Positions 1 to 6,767 of a stretch of DNA of 22,893 nt are shown here, in pieces. The position numbers and the translations under genes are program-made. Source of the DNA: Saliniplasma sp046497075 (lineage in GTDB: Archaea > Thermoplasmatota > Thermoplasmata > Halarchaeoplasmatales > Halarchaeoplasmataceae); the NCBI GenBank assembly GCA_046497075.1, contig JAWOGF010000035.1, positions 1 to 22,893 on the forward strand. Reading direction: 5' to 3'. Each line of letters opens with the position of its first letter. Within the stretch, counting starts at the first letter, position 1. The notes under the pieces were generated by a model, which saw nothing but the letters and a program-made list of their open reading frames with translations, was not told the DNA's origin and did not search any database.

Positions 1-2
1 CA

Positions 3-53
3 TCGAGGGAAAAACACAATAATAACTCTATCCATGGTGGTCCGATAGAATGA
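3..53 (+). CDS. possible 3' end of an upstream gene (partial)
   Basis: A reading frame enters from the left edge and stops at TGA 51-53, overlapping the ATG of the next gene as ATGA, the junction style used throughout the large operon of this window. Only 16 residues are visible, ending in IHGGPIE. A second frame is also open from the edge to TAG 46-48, so the choice rests on the ATGA overlap alone. The protein cannot be identified. Confidence 0.3.
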   Translation, partial: SREKHNNNSIHGGPIE

Positions 54-1282
54 CGGATCTGATCGAAAAGGGTAAGAAGCGTTTACAGTGGGCTAGAGAT
101 CACATGAAAGTGTTAGAGAAGGTGAGGGAGGAGATCAAAGAAAGCGGCAGCCTTGAAGGTAAAAACATCTCTATGGCGTTACATGTTGAAGCGAAAACAG
201 GGATTTTAGCGATGTCTTTAGTGGAAGCAGGTGCCAATGTGAAAATGGCCAGCTGTAATCCATTATCGACCGATGATTCTGTAGCTGAAGCTCTAAGAGA
301 AGAATACGGGATGGACGTTTTCGCAAAAAGGGGTGAAACCGAAGAGGAGTATTACGAGAATTTGAACAACATATTAGAGCACGATCCCGATGTGATCATA
401 GATGATGGCGGTGATCTAGTCTCGTTGATCCACACCGAACGGAAGGACCTCATCGAGGGAATAAAAGGAGGCTGTGAAGAAACCACTACGGGTATAGTCA
501 GATTACGTGCTATGGAAGAAGACAGAGCCATGAAATTCCCCGTTATGTCCGTGAACGATGCTTTGATGAAACATCTTTTCGATAACAGGTACGGAACTGG
601 ACAGTCAACTATCGATGGGTTGATGACCGCTACGAACTTACAGCTCAGCGGGAAGAAGTTCTTGGTAGGTGGATACGGATGGTGCGGACGAGGTATAGCC
701 ATGAGGGCCAAAGGTATGGGGGCCGATGTCATGGTCTCAGAAGTGGATCCAGTCAAAGCTGTTGAAGCTAAAATGGACGGTTTTGAAGTCGCACCGACTA
801 AAGAAAGTATAAAAAAGGCAGATTTCGTTGTGACCGCTACGGGATGCAAGAACGTTATAGGTAAAGAAGAGATCGAAAATGCTAAAGACGGGTGTATTTT
901 AGCGAATTCTGGTCACTTTAACAACGAGATAAATATTGACGCTCTGGAAGAAGCTTCCGTATCTTCGCGCATGGCAAGAGATGACGTGAAGGAATACGAG
1001 ATGGAAGACGGTAGAAAATTGTATCTTCTTGCTGATGGCCGGTTGGTAAACCTTGCTGTAGGGCAGGGTCATCCAGCGGAGATCATGGATATGAGCTTTG
1101 CACTGCAGATGATGGCCGCTGATTATGTTTTGAAGAACGATTTAGAGAACAAAGTACACAACATCCCAAGGGAGCTTGACGAAAAGGTTGCGATGTTGAG
1201 ACTCGAAGCCGATGGAATAAAAATAGATAAACTCTCGGAAGAACAGCGAGAATATATGGAAGGCTGGGAAGAAGGAACTTGA
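50..1282 (+). CDS. ahcY: S-adenosylhomocysteine hydrolase, archaeal short type
   Basis: This NAD-dependent cytosolic enzyme splits S-adenosylhomocysteine into homocysteine and adenosine, relieving product inhibition of methyltransferases; some archaeal members prefer S-inosylhomocysteine. Over 410 residues it shows the substrate-side motifs: His45, the DDGGD block at 118-122, EETTTG around Glu144, Lys162 and Asp170 (VND). These correspond to the His, Asp, Glu, Lys and Asp of the human active site. The Rossmann segment GYGWCG lies at 208-213, followed by EVDP. NSGHFNNEI and the DGRLVNLAVGQGHPAEIMD block mark the C-terminal half. As in archaeal and Thermotoga-type members, residues NRYGTGQS replace the Cys-containing loop of the eukaryotic enzyme and the long C-terminal KPxxYRY tail is absent. 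The start ATG overlaps a stop in an upstream frame, so it may belong to an operon. Identification is firm; adenosine versus inosine preference cannot be read from sequence. Confidence 0.96.
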   Translation: MTDLIEKGKKRLQWARDHMKVLEKVREEIKESGSLEGKNISMALHVEAKTGILAMSLVEAGANVKMASCNPLSTDDSVAEALREEYGMDVFAKRGETEEEYYENLNNILEHDPDVIIDDGGDLVSLIHTERKDLIEGIKGGCEETTTGIVRLRAMEEDRAMKFPVMSVNDALMKHLFDNRYGTGQSTIDGLMTATNLQLSGKKFLVGGYGWCGRGIAMRAKGMGADVMVSEVDPVKAVEAKMDGFEVAPTKESIKKADFVVTATGCKNVIGKEEIENAKDGCILANSGHFNNEINIDALEEASVSSRMARDDVKEYEMEDGRKLYLLADGRLVNLAVGQGHPAEIMDMSFALQMMAADYVLKNDLENKVHNIPRELDEKVAMLRLEADGIKIDKLSEEQREYMEGWEEGT

Positions 1283-1291
1283 TAAAAGGGT

Positions 1292-1558
1292 TTATACCAG
1301 TGTCATATCGGCGGCTTCGGAACTCTGGATACCCGGTATGGATCTTAATTTTTCTTCCATATCATCGACTATGCCGCCTTCATCAGGTATCTCTATGGTC
1401 GATATGACTGCCATGAGACCAAACGCAACTTTCTCTTCCTTCGACCCCTTATATTCACCGTATTCTTCAGCGATCTTTTTTACCTCTTCCTTTATCTCAT
1501 CAAGATCAGCTTTAGGATCCTCTGGCATCAACTTATACACAATCCTTACGTCTCCCAT
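1292..1558 (-). CDS. ef1b: translation elongation factor 1 beta (aEF-1 beta)
   Basis: This 88-residue protein is the archaeal guanine-nucleotide exchange factor that recharges EF-1 alpha with GTP during translation. It starts MGDV and carries the compact alpha-beta fold: an N-terminal strand (VRIVYKLMPEDP), a charged helix (about 17-40), the FGLMAVISTIEIPDE strand typical of the family, then a helix and final strand. Length matches archaeal EF-1B, about 90 residues. An in-frame upstream start would add 11 residues and run into the preceding gene; I take the ATG at 1558 because MGDV is the usual family start and it lies two bases after the zinc-ribbon stop. It is the second gene of a two-gene unit and converges on ahcY with nine bases between stops. 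Confidence 0.93.
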   Translation of the reverse strand: MGDVRIVYKLMPEDPKADLDEIKEEVKKIAEEYGEYKGSKEEKVAFGLMAVISTIEIPDEGGIVDDMEEKLRSIPGIQSSEAADMTLV

Positions 1559-1560
1559 GT

Positions 1561-1737
1561 TCAAGGCCCCCTGAACCCACATTCCGGACATTCATACTTA
1601 GCACCTTGGTCTCGACACTTCTTACACCGACCTATCTGAACCTTTCCACACTCGGGACAGGGGAACGATGTATTTTTTAATCCTACTAAAGTTACACCGC
1701 ATGATGTACAGTTATAGTCTTCCTTCATTATAATCAT
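1561..1737 (-). CDS. small archaeal zinc-ribbon protein (HVO_2753-like)
   Basis: A protein of about 58 residues with four CxxC knuckles: CTSC, CPEC, CKKC and CPEC, ending in the characteristic CGFRGP. This is the two-zinc small protein family of euryarchaea, whose haloarchaeal member is HVO_2753; its biochemical role is not settled, though its constant placement beside EF-1 beta suggests a link to translation. Here the stop sits two bases before the EF-1 beta start, so the two are surely cotranscribed. Start choice: a TTG at 1746, ATG at 1737 or ATG at 1728 are all in frame. The minus-strand TATA box at 1756-1764 predicts transcription starting near 1735, which favours a leaderless message using 1737 or a seven-base leader using 1728. 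Family identity is confident; the start is not. Confidence 0.88.
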   Translation of the reverse strand: MIIMKEDYNCTSCGVTLVGLKNTSFPCPECGKVQIGRCKKCRDQGAKYECPECGFRGP

Positions 1738-1755
1738 CGATTTCAAAAATGGAAT

Positions 1756-1764
1756 GATATATAA
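1756..1764 (-). promoter_or_regulatory. TATA box for the zinc-ribbon / EF-1 beta unit
   Basis: The minus strand reads TTATATATC. Its centre is about 23-30 bases before the two ATG candidates of the zinc-ribbon gene. It stands back to back with the mbh promoter about 40 bases away on the other strand. Confidence 0.55.
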
Positions 1765-1777
1765 GGTTGTCGGATTT

Positions 1778-1786
1778 GTTTAAAAC
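1778..1786. promoter_or_regulatory. SurR-like palindrome GTT-n3-AAC upstream of the mbh promoter
   Basis: GTTTAAAAC fits the GTTn3AAC half-palindromic site known for the redox-responsive regulator SurR of Thermococcales, which activates mbh when sulfur is absent. It lies about 15 bases upstream of the mbh TATA box, where an activator would be placed. A second copy at the n5 spacing of extended SurR sites is not present. The motif is short and could be chance, and no SurR gene is in the window. Confidence 0.35.
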
Positions 1787-1800
1787 TCATCCCGAAAATA

Positions 1801-1809
1801 CTATATATT
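1801..1809 (+). promoter_or_regulatory. mbhA: TATA box for the mbh operon
   Basis: CTATATATT is preceded by an A-rich stretch (CGAAAATA) suitable as a TFB recognition element. Transcription would start near 1828-1832. The leader to the mbhA ATG would be about 95 bases, unless translation begins at the small ORF at 1832. Confidence 0.55.
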
Positions 1810-1831
1810 CAAAATTGTTGGAATTCATGTC

Positions 1832-1939
1832 ATGTCATTCTACACCCAAGACCGCATGAATTTCGAAATAAGGAAGTGGAAATCTGCGGGATACGCATCT
1901 TCAGTATTTAAGTGGAGGAAAACACATGAAGGATATTAA
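1832..1939 (+). CDS. possible 35-residue leaderless upstream ORF
   Basis: ATG at 1832 is about 27 bases after the centre of the mbh TATA box, so its A could be the first transcribed base. The frame runs 35 codons, ends TAA 1937-1939 and overlaps the mbhA start by 14 bases in another frame. The peptide begins MSFYTQDR, is rich in aromatic and basic residues and resembles nothing I know. It could be a leader peptide that couples translation into mbhA, or merely an open stretch in the 5' leader. mbhA has its own strong ribosome site inside this frame (GTGGAGG at 1912-1918), which argues that the ORF is not required. Confidence 0.25.
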   Translation: MSFYTQDRMNFEIRKWKSAGYASSVFKWRKTHEGY

Positions 1940-2447
1940 AAGATTCGTTTCGACATTTTTGCTAGCTTTTGGCACGTATCTAATTTTGACTTTTGCCGCT
2001 GGTAGATCGATTATAGAAGGGACTCCTCTCTGGAGTTACGAAGAATTGGTTTTCGGTTTATCAGTATCTCTGATAGTAGCATCTGTTACCAGTCATATAC
2101 TTTGTAGAAATGATGACTTCAGGATGCTGAACCCGCTTAGATGGGTCATTATGATCGTATATTTGATCCCACTGTTCATAGAGATGGCGAAGGCAAACTT
2201 TGACGTTGCGTATCGAGTGATCACGGGAAATATTAAACCGGGAATAGTCAAGATAAAACCCGGTTTGAAAAAAGACCTGAGTCTTACTTTCTTAGCGAAC
2301 TCAATAACGCTCACACCTGGAACACTGACAGTTGATGTCGACGAAGAGAAAAATGAGCTTTATATACACTGGATCAAGGTCGGAAAAAAACCAACTGAAA
2401 CCATCTCCGGAAGGTTCACTAGATGGATAAGGAGGTTTGCAGAATGA
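1926..2447 (+). CDS. mbhA: MBH hydrogenase subunit A, MrpE/MnhE-like
   Basis: This 173-residue membrane protein is the first gene of the mbh operon and resembles subunit E of Mrp Na+/H+ antiporters. The N-terminal half has hydrophobic helices at about 8-25, 39-58 and 72-90 (LRWVIMIVYLIPLFIEMAKANFD), followed by a cytoplasmic domain. That domain has the family's KPGIVKIKPGLKKD and LANSITLTPGTLTVDV segments (about 108-140) and a basic tail. By analogy with the Pyrococcus MBH structure it sits in the ion-translocating module and does not bind redox cofactors. Start: ATG with GTGGAGG seven bases ahead. The stop overlaps the mbhB start as ATGA. Confidence 0.93.
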   Translation: MKDIKRFVSTFLLAFGTYLILTFAAGRSIIEGTPLWSYEELVFGLSVSLIVASVTSHILCRNDDFRMLNPLRWVIMIVYLIPLFIEMAKANFDVAYRVITGNIKPGIVKIKPGLKKDLSLTFLANSITLTPGTLTVDVDEEKNELYIHWIKVGKKPTETISGRFTRWIRRFAE

Positions 2448-2716
2448 TCGACTTCTCATACCCACTGTTCATAGCAGTCGGTGTATTCCTTGTATACATA
2501 CTTATATCGACTGTAAGAATTTTTCTTGGTCCTACAGCACCTGACCGGGCCGTCGCCTTGGATACTATCAATACTCTGGTGGTGGCTAGTATGATCGGTC
2601 TGGGTGCAGCAACCTGGGAGATACTATTCATCGATATCGCTATCGTTTACGCTGTATTATCTTTCATAACCACACTATTTATAGCAAAATATCTAGAAGG
2701 GGTGAATTCAAAATGA
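2444..2716 (+). CDS. mbhB: MBH hydrogenase subunit B, MrpF/MnhF-like
   Basis: This small membrane protein of 90 residues has three predicted helices. RIFLGPTAPDRAVALDTIN after the first helix is the MrpF signature, including the conserved Asp of PDRxxAxD. It belongs to the antiporter module of the hydrogenase. An in-frame ATG 21 bases earlier would also open the frame, but 2444 gives the family N-terminus (MIDFSYPL), overlaps the mbhA stop as ATGA and is served by AAGGAGG about ten bases before it, so I use it. Confidence 0.92.
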   Translation: MIDFSYPLFIAVGVFLVYILISTVRIFLGPTAPDRAVALDTINTLVVASMIGLGAATWEILFIDIAIVYAVLSFITTLFIAKYLEGVNSK

Positions 2717-3078
2717 TTGCTTTGACGATTTTATATATACTGCTAGCGATTTCCGTGATCTTCAACGGACTCGGGATAATCGGATTACACCGGTTCCCAG
2801 ATGTATATACACGATTACACGCGGCAACCAAATGTACTACTTTCGGAACGATATTTATGACATTTACCATCATGGCATATGGTGGAGTTATGTATTACTG
2901 GCATCCCGCTCAAGAACAGTATCTAAATATGGCGATCCACACATTTGTAGCTTTACTCGCTATACTTGTAACCAATCCAACAGGCGCTCATGCTCTATCT
3001 CGGGCAGCTCACAGAATCGGTGTTCTCCCAGAAAAGGCAGTGGTGGACCATCTAGCCGATAAGGAGGAGGGGGAATGA
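2713..3078 (+). CDS. mbhC: MBH hydrogenase subunit C, MrpG/MnhG-like
   Basis: This 121-residue protein has three membrane helices. The family block GLHRFPDVYTRLHAATKC follows the first helix (about 24-41) and the second helix begins TFGTIFMTF. A conserved TNPTGAHALSRAAHR segment (about 89-103) follows the third. It is equivalent to MrpG, the small partner of MrpE and MrpF in the Na+/H+ antiporter module. ATGA overlap with mbhB and again with mbhD points to coupled translation. The loop between helices 2 and 3 (VMYYWHPAQEQYLN) is slightly extended compared with plain Mrp antiporters. Confidence 0.92.
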   Translation: MIALTILYILLAISVIFNGLGIIGLHRFPDVYTRLHAATKCTTFGTIFMTFTIMAYGGVMYYWHPAQEQYLNMAIHTFVALLAILVTNPTGAHALSRAAHRIGVLPEKAVVDHLADKEEGE

Positions 3079-3335
3079 TGTTGATGTTGTACTATATTTT
3101 ACAGATATTGGTCCTTATAGGATTGATCTCGACTGCAGTCGCAGTTATCTGGTTCAAAGACCTTATATCAGCGGCTATCGCCCTAGGCGCTTCAAGTCTG
3201 GTGCTTGCTTTGCAGTTCTATCTACTGAGGGCACCAGATGTTGCGATCGCAGAGGCCGCTGTTGGAGCGGCTTTAACCACAGCTATACTCATCTTCGCTA
3301 TAAAATCCACTGATAGAAAGGAGGGATACAAATGA
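3075..3335 (+). CDS. mbhD: MBH hydrogenase subunit D (DUF4040)
   Basis: This 86-residue membrane protein has three helices. The block WFKDLISAAIALGASS is followed by LRAPDVAIAEAAVGAAL (about 51-67), with conserved Asp55 and Glu60. That is the DUF4040 signature found alone in MBH/Ech-type complexes and fused in the C-terminal part of MrpA. Glu60 lies in a helix and is a likely part of the proton or sodium path. ATG at 3075 overlaps the mbhC stop and is preceded by AAGGAGGAGGG; an ATG at 3078 is a near-equivalent alternative. Confidence 0.92.
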   Translation: MMLMLYYILQILVLIGLISTAVAVIWFKDLISAAIALGASSLVLALQFYLLRAPDVAIAEAAVGAALTTAILIFAIKSTDRKEGYK

Positions 3336-3664
3336 GAAAAATATTCGCTCTAGTCGCATTGATAGTCATATCCGCCTTCCTTTTAGGAGGGGTCGTCGAG
3401 ATGCGTGGCGACGACGGGGGATTCGGTGAACCTGTAAATACAGAGATGGACGATTTCTTCCTCGAAGACAGCCAAGAACATAATCAAGTTAACAATGTTG
3501 TTACAGCGGTACTTTTCGATTACAGGGGTTTAGATACCTTAGGAGAAGCTACAGTACTTTTCTCTGCTGTGAGCGGAGTTTTAACTGTTCTGCGCAAATA
3601 TAAAAGTTCAAAAGAGGAAGAATTGACAGTACTAAGTAAGTCTTCTAAGGAGGAAAAACAATGA
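3332..3664 (+). CDS. mbhE: MBH hydrogenase subunit E (MrpA C-terminal / MrpB-like)
   Basis: This 110-residue protein has an N-terminal membrane helix (about 4-22), an acidic extracytoplasmic segment (about 26-52) and a second helix region. The second region carries TAVLFDYRGLDTLGEATVLFSAVSG (about 58-82), with Asp63, Arg65, Asp68 and Glu72. This block matches the end of MrpA just before its final helices, so MbhD plus MbhE together replace the MrpA C-terminus. The last 20 residues are a charged Lys/Glu/Ser tail on the cytoplasmic side. The stop overlaps the mbhF start as ATGA. Confidence 0.88.
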   Translation: MRKIFALVALIVISAFLLGGVVEMRGDDGGFGEPVNTEMDDFFLEDSQEHNQVNNVVTAVLFDYRGLDTLGEATVLFSAVSGVLTVLRKYKSSKEEELTVLSKSSKEEKQ

Positions 3665-4125
3665 ACTGGAAGATGTCTGTAGTTGTTCGTACGGTGGCTG
3701 ATGTCATGATAGTTCCCATCATAATTTTTGGTATATATCTGATAGTTCATGGTCATCTTACACCGGGAGGTGGGTTCCAAGGAGGAGCAGTTATCGCCTC
3801 CGCTACAGCACTATTAATAGTTGCATGGGGCACTCTAAAAGACAATAAAACTGATTTTTCGACCATGGAGTCAACCGGCCTTACTTTGTTCTTCTTATTG
3901 GCCATTTTGGGTATCATAATGGGCTCTTCACTGTTCTACAACTCCCTTGCAGGTACTGGTGGTATATTCGGAGGGACTGTTAGTGGAATAAATCCAGGCT
4001 ATATCAATACCGGAGGAACAGTCCCGCTTATGAATATCGTTGTAGGTATGGAAGTGGTAGCCGCGTTGAGCCTTATATTAATGATGATGGCTAAAAGAAG
4101 TGGTTCCCTGGAGGTGGAAGAATGA
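3661..4125 (+). CDS. mbhF: MBH hydrogenase subunit F, MrpB/MnhB-like
   Basis: This 154-residue membrane protein has four predicted helices. The diagnostic MrpB block HGHLTPGGGFQGGAVIASA (about 30-48) follows helix 1, with conserved His30, His32, Pro35 and the Gly run. Helix 3 is followed by a Gly-rich outer loop with GTGGIFGGTVSGINPG. It belongs to the antiporter module. Translation starts at an ATG preceded by AAGGAGG six bases upstream, and both ends overlap their neighbours as ATGA. Confidence 0.93.
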   Translation: MNWKMSVVVRTVADVMIVPIIIFGIYLIVHGHLTPGGGFQGGAVIASATALLIVAWGTLKDNKTDFSTMESTGLTLFFLLAILGIIMGSSLFYNSLAGTGGIFGGTVSGINPGYINTGGTVPLMNIVVGMEVVAALSLILMMMAKRSGSLEVEE

Positions 4126-4472
4126 ACTGGTTTATGATCTTCCCCTTGTTGATGGTTGTCACACTTGTCATCATGGGACTTTATGTTGTACTCTTCAAAA
4201 AGAATCTGATCAAGATAATCATGGGGATCACTCTAATACAGAACGGAGCTAACCTCTTCTTAGTTTCTTTAGCTTACCGAGAAGGATACGTCGCTCCGAT
4301 ATGGACAAGCGCTCCCGAATCCGATATGGTATTACCGACTCCACATGCACTCACATTGACCAGTATCGTTATAGGTGTAGCCACCACGGCACTCATGCTC
4401 TCATTTGTCATAATGCTTAAAAAACACTATGGTACCATAAATTCCGACGAAGTCAGGAGGTGTAGAGAATGA
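4122..4472 (+). CDS. mbhG: MBH hydrogenase subunit G, MrpC/NuoK-like
   Basis: This 116-residue protein has three membrane helices and resembles MrpC and complex I NuoK. Helix 2 contains KNLIKIIMGITLIQNGANLFL, with the conserved Asn near its centre. The loop TPHALTLTSIVIGVATTALML before and within helix 3 is the family's PxPxALxLTxIVI motif. In MBH it forms the lateral ion path between the other antiporter-like subunits. ATGA overlaps both neighbouring genes. Confidence 0.93.
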   Translation: MNWFMIFPLLMVVTLVIMGLYVVLFKKNLIKIIMGITLIQNGANLFLVSLAYREGYVAPIWTSAPESDMVLPTPHALTLTSIVIGVATTALMLSFVIMLKKHYGTINSDEVRRCRE

Positions 4473-5977
4473 GCGTAGACCTGCTTACACAATCACCGGT
4501 CTTTGTCCTGGCTATACCTCTTTTATTCGCTTTCTTGACGCCATTGGCCAATAAGGTCTCTAAGGAGTTAAGGAATGCAGTATTCATAATCGGACTTCTT
4601 TTAACTACATTGTTCGTGTCTTTGATGGCCTATGAGGTTTACACCATGGGCAGCTGGATATACGTATTTGGAGCCGAATATCCCACAGCGGGGTCATTCT
4701 TCAGGATTACTTTCCTATCTGATGGATTCTCTGTCCTTGCAACCTTAACGATCATAATAACTGCGCTAGGAGCTGGTATCTATTCATTCGGGCATATGGA
4801 GGAATCTAAAGGGTTGGGGAAATTTTATACCCTTTTCCTACTGACCCTAGCTGGTGTAATGGGTATGGTTCTAACCTCTGATCTTTTCAACCTTTTCGTA
4901 TGGTTCGAGGTTACATCTATAGCATCCTGCGGCCTCATAGCTTATCATAACGAAAGAGGTGAAAGCATAGAAGCCGCCTTAAAATACATGATAATCAGCG
5001 TGATCGCTGGTCTATTGCTCCTTTTCTCTATAGGTTTCTTCTATGGAGAATACGGTGTGTTGAATTTCTTCTTGATAAGGGATTCAATGACAGGTAGTTT
5101 CATCGATATACTCGGAATCGGTATGGTTATAGTGATCTTAGCTATGAAGGCTAGTAGTGTACCCATGCACATGTGGGCGCCTGACGCTTATTCCGAAGCA
5201 CCTGAACCTATCACTCCGTTCATCGCTATAACATCACTCGGATCACTCTTTGTATTGTTCAGATTGCTTTTCTTTGTTTTTAGAGGCGCTGTAGAACCTC
5301 AAGCCCTGGGCACCATCCTGATAATATTAGGTGTTCTTTCAATGTTCATCGGAGTAAGTATGGCTCTCAAACAGAACGATCTCAAAAGACTAATCGCTTA
5401 TCTATCAGTTTCTCAGATAGGTTACATGATGATGGCTGTCGGTGTTGGCTTTGCTACCCTAGATACAGGTGATTACGATAGTTTTGGAGTCATGGCCATG
5501 GAAGGTGGATTATTCCATATGATAAATGACGGGGTCTACAAAGCATTATTATTCCTTTCAGCAGGGGGTATAATCTATGCAGCCGATACCAGAGATCTGA
5601 ATAAACTCGGAGGGCTGGCTCATCACATGCCTTACACTACATTCTTCTTCATAATCGGTGGATTATCTATAGCTGGGATACCGCCTCTATCTGGATTCAG
5701 TTCAAAACTATTGATATATGAATCGGTGTACCTATACAACCCCATACTTGCTATCATCGCTTTAGTGGTTAGCATCGTAACATTAGCTTTGATAGGTAAG
5801 ATATTCTTCAACGCCTTTTTGGGACCCGATCAAGGAATAGGTAAGAAGATACCACGCAGTATGATTTTAGCCATGGGGATATTAACGATTGTTGTAGCTA
5901 TCTTCAGCCTGTTCCCGAACTATATAGTGGCAGAGATAGTCGTCCCTGCTATCGAGGCACTGGGGGTGGGTGCATGA
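4469..5977 (+). CDS. mbhH: MBH hydrogenase subunit H, MrpD/NuoN-like antiporter subunit
   Basis: This 502-residue polytopic protein, with about 14 predicted helices, is the main ion-pumping subunit of the module. The key charged residues of the proton-translocating Nuo/Mrp family can be placed: Glu147 in helix 5 (LFNLFVWFEVTS), Lys227 in helix 7 (AMKASS) and the following HMWAPDAYSEAPEPITPF. Then come LKQNDLKRLIAYLSVSQIG (about 300-318, the broken helix 8 and cytosolic loop) and the later GGLFHMINDGVYKALLFLSAG with its Lys. By homology, redox chemistry at MbhL drives conformational and electrostatic changes that move Na+ or H+ here. No frameshift or missing block is visible. Confidence 0.95.
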   Translation: MSVDLLTQSPVFVLAIPLLFAFLTPLANKVSKELRNAVFIIGLLLTTLFVSLMAYEVYTMGSWIYVFGAEYPTAGSFFRITFLSDGFSVLATLTIIITALGAGIYSFGHMEESKGLGKFYTLFLLTLAGVMGMVLTSDLFNLFVWFEVTSIASCGLIAYHNERGESIEAALKYMIISVIAGLLLLFSIGFFYGEYGVLNFFLIRDSMTGSFIDILGIGMVIVILAMKASSVPMHMWAPDAYSEAPEPITPFIAITSLGSLFVLFRLLFFVFRGAVEPQALGTILIILGVLSMFIGVSMALKQNDLKRLIAYLSVSQIGYMMMAVGVGFATLDTGDYDSFGVMAMEGGLFHMINDGVYKALLFLSAGGIIYAADTRDLNKLGGLAHHMPYTTFFFIIGGLSIAGIPPLSGFSSKLLIYESVYLYNPILAIIALVVSIVTLALIGKIFFNAFLGPDQGIGKKIPRSMILAMGILTIVVAIFSLFPNYIVAEIVVPAIEALGVGA

Positions 5978-6309
5978 TCGACATAGTTTTAAGAGATGCG
6001 TGGAGCCCTATACTATTCATCCTAGTAGCTCTATTGATCTCGTTGATCGCCTACATGTTCTATTTGATGGGGAATCCGGATTACAAACGTACAAAATACA
6101 AAGGCGATCCTTTCATATCTGGTAACAGACCACCGACTGATCTCAAAGAATTACATGTCGGCGGGGACAACGTTTACTGGGGTTTTACCAGAGCATTAAG
6201 AAAGTATCTGGATCCCCTAGTAAAAGGACATACAGGTATAGTGAATGATTACGTTTATTGGTTCGTGGTAACACTGGCCGTAGTGCTGGTGTTCCTATAT
6301 ATAATGTAG
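5974..6309 (+). CDS. mbhI: MBH hydrogenase subunit I
   Basis: This 111-residue protein has one helix at each end (about 11-33 and 92-110). Between them is a conserved soluble loop with KYKGDPFISGNRPP and YWGFTRALRKYLDPLVKGHTGIVNDYVYW. In the Pyrococcus MBH it joins the antiporter half to the hydrogenase half of the membrane arm; its sequence resembles the C-terminal part of NuoL-type subunits. Its place directly between mbhH and mbhJ is the same as in Thermococcales. It begins by ATGA overlap with mbhH; a 14-base gap follows. Confidence 0.9.
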   Translation: MIDIVLRDAWSPILFILVALLISLIAYMFYLMGNPDYKRTKYKGDPFISGNRPPTDLKELHVGGDNVYWGFTRALRKYLDPLVKGHTGIVNDYVYWFVVTLAVVLVFLYIM

Positions 6310-6323
6310 TTAGGTGTTATAAA

Positions 6324-6767
6324 ATGAAGTTATCAAAGACATTCGATAAGGCGCTTTGGGTCTTCCACTTGAACAGCGGTTCGTGTAACGGATGCGACAT
6401 AGAGATAGTTGCGGCTATCACTCCGAGATACGATGCCGAACGATTCGGTATCAAACTGGTAGGTTCTCCAAGACATGCCGACGTATTACTCTTCACAGGT
6501 CCAGTGACCAAAAAGCTAAAGGAAAGAGTCCTTAGGGTTTATGAACAGACGCCGGACCCAAAGGTTGTCATGGTAGTAGGGAACTGCGGCAGTACTACAG
6601 GTGTCTTTTATGACAGTTATGCGATCGAAGGGCCGTTGGATGAGCTGCTTCCAGATGAGGCTCACATTATCTATGTGAACGGATGTCCCGTACGTCCTGA
6701 GAACATCATAAACGGGGTCAAAGAGGCATGGTTATATTTAGAAAAACTCAGAGGTGATGATAAATGA
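6324..6767 (+). CDS. mbhJ: MBH hydrogenase small subunit J (NuoB-like, [4Fe-4S])
   Basis: This 147-residue protein is the electron-transferring small subunit of the [NiFe] hydrogenase, homologous to NuoB. The proximal [4Fe-4S] ligands are visible as Cys21 and Cys24 (SGSCNGCDIE), Cys88 (VVGNCGSTTG) and Cys121 (VNGCPVRPENI). It takes electrons from the ferredoxin-like MbhN and passes them to the NiFe site in MbhL. The frame is open further upstream over the end of mbhI, but ATG 6324 gives the family start (MKLSKTFDKALWVFHLNSGSC), with AGGTG about eight bases before it. There is no signal peptide, as expected for group 4 enzymes facing the cytoplasm. ATGA overlaps mbhK. Confidence 0.95.
   Translation: MKLSKTFDKALWVFHLNSGSCNGCDIEIVAAITPRYDAERFGIKLVGSPRHADVLLFTGPVTKKLKERVLRVYEQTPDPKVVMVVGNCGSTTGVFYDSYAIEGPLDELLPDEAHIIYVNGCPVRPENIINGVKEAWLYLEKLRGDDK

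Noticed and set aside
352..849. 165-codon open frame antisense to ahcY
   Set aside because: It lies wholly within a strongly conserved enzyme gene, has a Ser/Pro/Ile-rich composition typical of antisense frames and no promoter or ribosome site.
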